The notes under the pieces: model-generated
The model's input: the letters and a program-made list of their open reading frames with translations, nothing else
What the model was told of the DNA's origin: nothing
The model's database searches: none
Made by a program: the position numbers and the translations under genes
From: Adiantum capillus-veneris
Taxonomy: Eukaryota; Streptophyta; Polypodiopsida; Polypodiales; Pteridaceae
DNA: 64,000 bases
NCBI GenBank assembly: GCA_014529385.2
Contig: CM043963.1
Span: 106,049,912-106,113,911 of the forward strand
Reading direction: 5' to 3'
Shown: positions 62,653-64,000 of the stretch, one piece after another
How positions within the stretch are numbered: position 1 is the stretch's first letter
Layout: every line of letters begins with the position of its first letter

Positions 62653-62951
62653 GTTTGGTAAAATTCTAGGAGAAACATAAGTCGGAAAAAAAAAGCAAAG
62701 GTGAGAGAATGTGTTCCGGGGTGGCAAGAAGAGTTGGTTTTTTGTACAGAAAGTCACTGGGTAGGGTTGCAATCTGGGTCTATATAAGACCGGTGTTTGG
62801 TAAGTTTCTAGAAGAAACATAAGTCGGAAAAAAAAAAGCAAAGGTGAGAGAATGTGTTCTGGGACCCAATAGGAGTTGGCAAGAAGAGTTGGTTTTTTGT
62901 ACGGAAAGTCACTGGGTAGGGTTGCAATCTGGGTCTATATAAGACCAGTGT
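62653..62951 (+). promoter_or_regulatory. Tandemly duplicated core promoter
   Basis: A unit of ~142 bp (GTTTGGTA, AACATAAGTCGG, AAAGTCACTGGGTAGGG, then GGGTCTATATAAGACC) is repeated directly, at 62653-62794 and 62795-62951. Each copy ends in the TATA box TATATAAG (62781-62788 and 62936-62943). The second copy has a 16-base insertion. The nearest ATG downstream is 63044. Confidence 0.75.
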
Positions 62952-63043
62952 TTTCTACTTCTGAGAGCATTGTAACAGGCTAGAGCAATTTAGCAAGTTT
63001 CTACAAAAACTTTTCTTAAGCAGTGTCTTACCCTTCATCAGCC

Positions 63044-63559
63044 ATGGCTTATGATCAAGATCAGATAATATTAATAACGCTAGCCCATCTACAGTAGTCA
63101 CGTGAGTCCATCAAGAGAAATACCATATACGTTATGAGCGTCTTCTATTCCCTCAATTAGGAACATCAATTCCATAGACAAAATGGTGGACATATCAAAA
63201 TAGATTGACATGGGTGACCTTATGGGGTCGAGAACACTTCAAGAATAATATCCATCTGGCGATGGTAAAGGAAGCCCTGGGCTCAGATCCACAGTATTAT
63301 TATATGGAACATTTAATGAAGCATGGAGTTTTTGAGCGGTTTTATTTGCTAACATGATTTCTACCTCATCGTAAGATATATTTGTATCGCCATTTTGGCC
63401 AACCCCCAAGAGGATAGTTTTAACTTCTCACCACAGACCAAGGAGTTTAGTGCCATTTTAGCTAGCCATATCCTTCCTTTGGCAAAGCGTCCTAACACAT
63501 GTTTTTATTGCGATAGCTGCTTGTGTGATCATGTAATGGAAGGTTTAATTGAGATGTAA
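63044..63559 (+). pseudogene. Small broken gene of unknown function downstream of the duplicated promoter
   Basis: The ATG at 63044 sits in a strong plant context (CAGCCATGGC) about 100 bp after the second TATA box. Coding-like sequence follows in three pieces: 63044-63094 (starts MAYDQDQII), 63109-63414 in another frame with stops at 63175 and 63355, and 63410-63559 back in the first frame, ending TAA. Peptides include WVTLWGREHFKNNIHLAMVK, YYMEHLMKHGVFERF and a Cys-rich C-terminus, CFYCDSCLCDH. All reads as about 170 residues with two stops and two frameshifts. I do not recognise the family; gag-like or other transposon protein and a decayed host gene are both open. Confidence 0.45.
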
Positions 63560-63652
63560 AGGTGAAAAAAAAAGGAAGGGTTATATTGAATCTAAGCCAG
63601 GCTTTTTTTGTCCAATTTATGTAGTGAAGCATGAGAAAGGACTCATGTAATC

Positions 63653-63654
<2 letters not shown>

Positions 63655-63748
<94 letters not shown>
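63655..63748 (+). repeat. (GT)47 array
   Basis: Perfect dinucleotide repeat about 95 bp after the end of the broken small gene. Confidence 0.97.
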
Positions 63749-63751
<3 letters not shown>

Positions 63752-64000
63752 CTCACTTTGGAAAGAGGGAAAAACAGGCCAGTATAAGTAGATATCCACG
63801 AAGCGTGTTGGCAAGACGCCGCCACCATAAGATTTTCGAGCTGAAAATAGAGTGTTCAATGGAACACCGCATGCAATTGAGGGAAGAAAGCAGTGTCAAG
63901 CTAAATAAGGCTAGGTAGTTTAAGGTAGATTTTCCAAACTAAGTATTTGTTATTTAATACCCACATGGGGCCAGTCCCTTATCTATTAAGGTCACCAACC
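63749..64000. other. Window end, no gene seen
   Basis: A short frame runs out of the GT array (63631-63918) and is not credible as a protein. Confidence 0.5.

Overview
The window looks like a piece of a large, repeat-rich plant nuclear genome. Split genes with GT-AG introns, a Ty3/gypsy chromovirus and a Ty1/copia remnant (both with initiator-Met-tRNA primer sites), a CACTA (En/Spm) transposon and very many long (GT)n, (CT)n and (GA)n arrays all fit this. There are no prokaryotic operons and I recognise no single-copy housekeeping gene. A homosporous fern such as Ceratopteris is my guess; the sequence does not prove it.

Layout. (1) 1-2340: non-coding sequence and a dense microsatellite/minisatellite block. 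(2) 2358-4180 (+): two adjacent open reading frames of unknown function. (3) 4244-16503 (-): a multi-exon gene, called gene A here, probably a DDE-type transposase. It is split inside an exon by a complete Ty3/gypsy element at 6645-15621 with a clean 5-bp target duplication (CGAAC). (4) 16630-25320: a decayed Penelope-like reverse transcriptase gene (-) between two ~2.2-kb direct repeats plus a third partial repeat. (5) 26499-28754: an internally deleted relative of the gene A element, abutted by (6) 28755-45606: a second, nested copy. Its gene A (+) is interrupted by a solo LTR at 35743-37623 and a CACTA element lies upstream at 29111-~35200. A 356-bp near-palindrome and a second, convergent gene (gene B, -) complete it. 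(7) 45607-62100: degenerate repeat units bounded by GT arrays, interrupted by LTR-like, copia and microsatellite material. (8) 62650-63560: a tandemly duplicated TATA promoter in front of a small broken gene.

How the parts relate. Nearly all coding capacity belongs to mobile elements that have inserted into each other. Removing the gypsy element and the solo LTR restores the gene A frame in both copies, so gene A elements are the older layer. Most elements are dead through in-frame stops and frameshifts; several stops look like C-to-T changes at CAG or CGA codons, as expected after cytosine methylation. The least explained feature is a family of leftward-oriented repeat units. They share a TATA-like core, a splice-donor-like site, a two-hairpin module with compensatory base changes and a short second hairpin. 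They may be non-coding parts of the Penelope-like elements or a separate family of transcribed, structured repeats.
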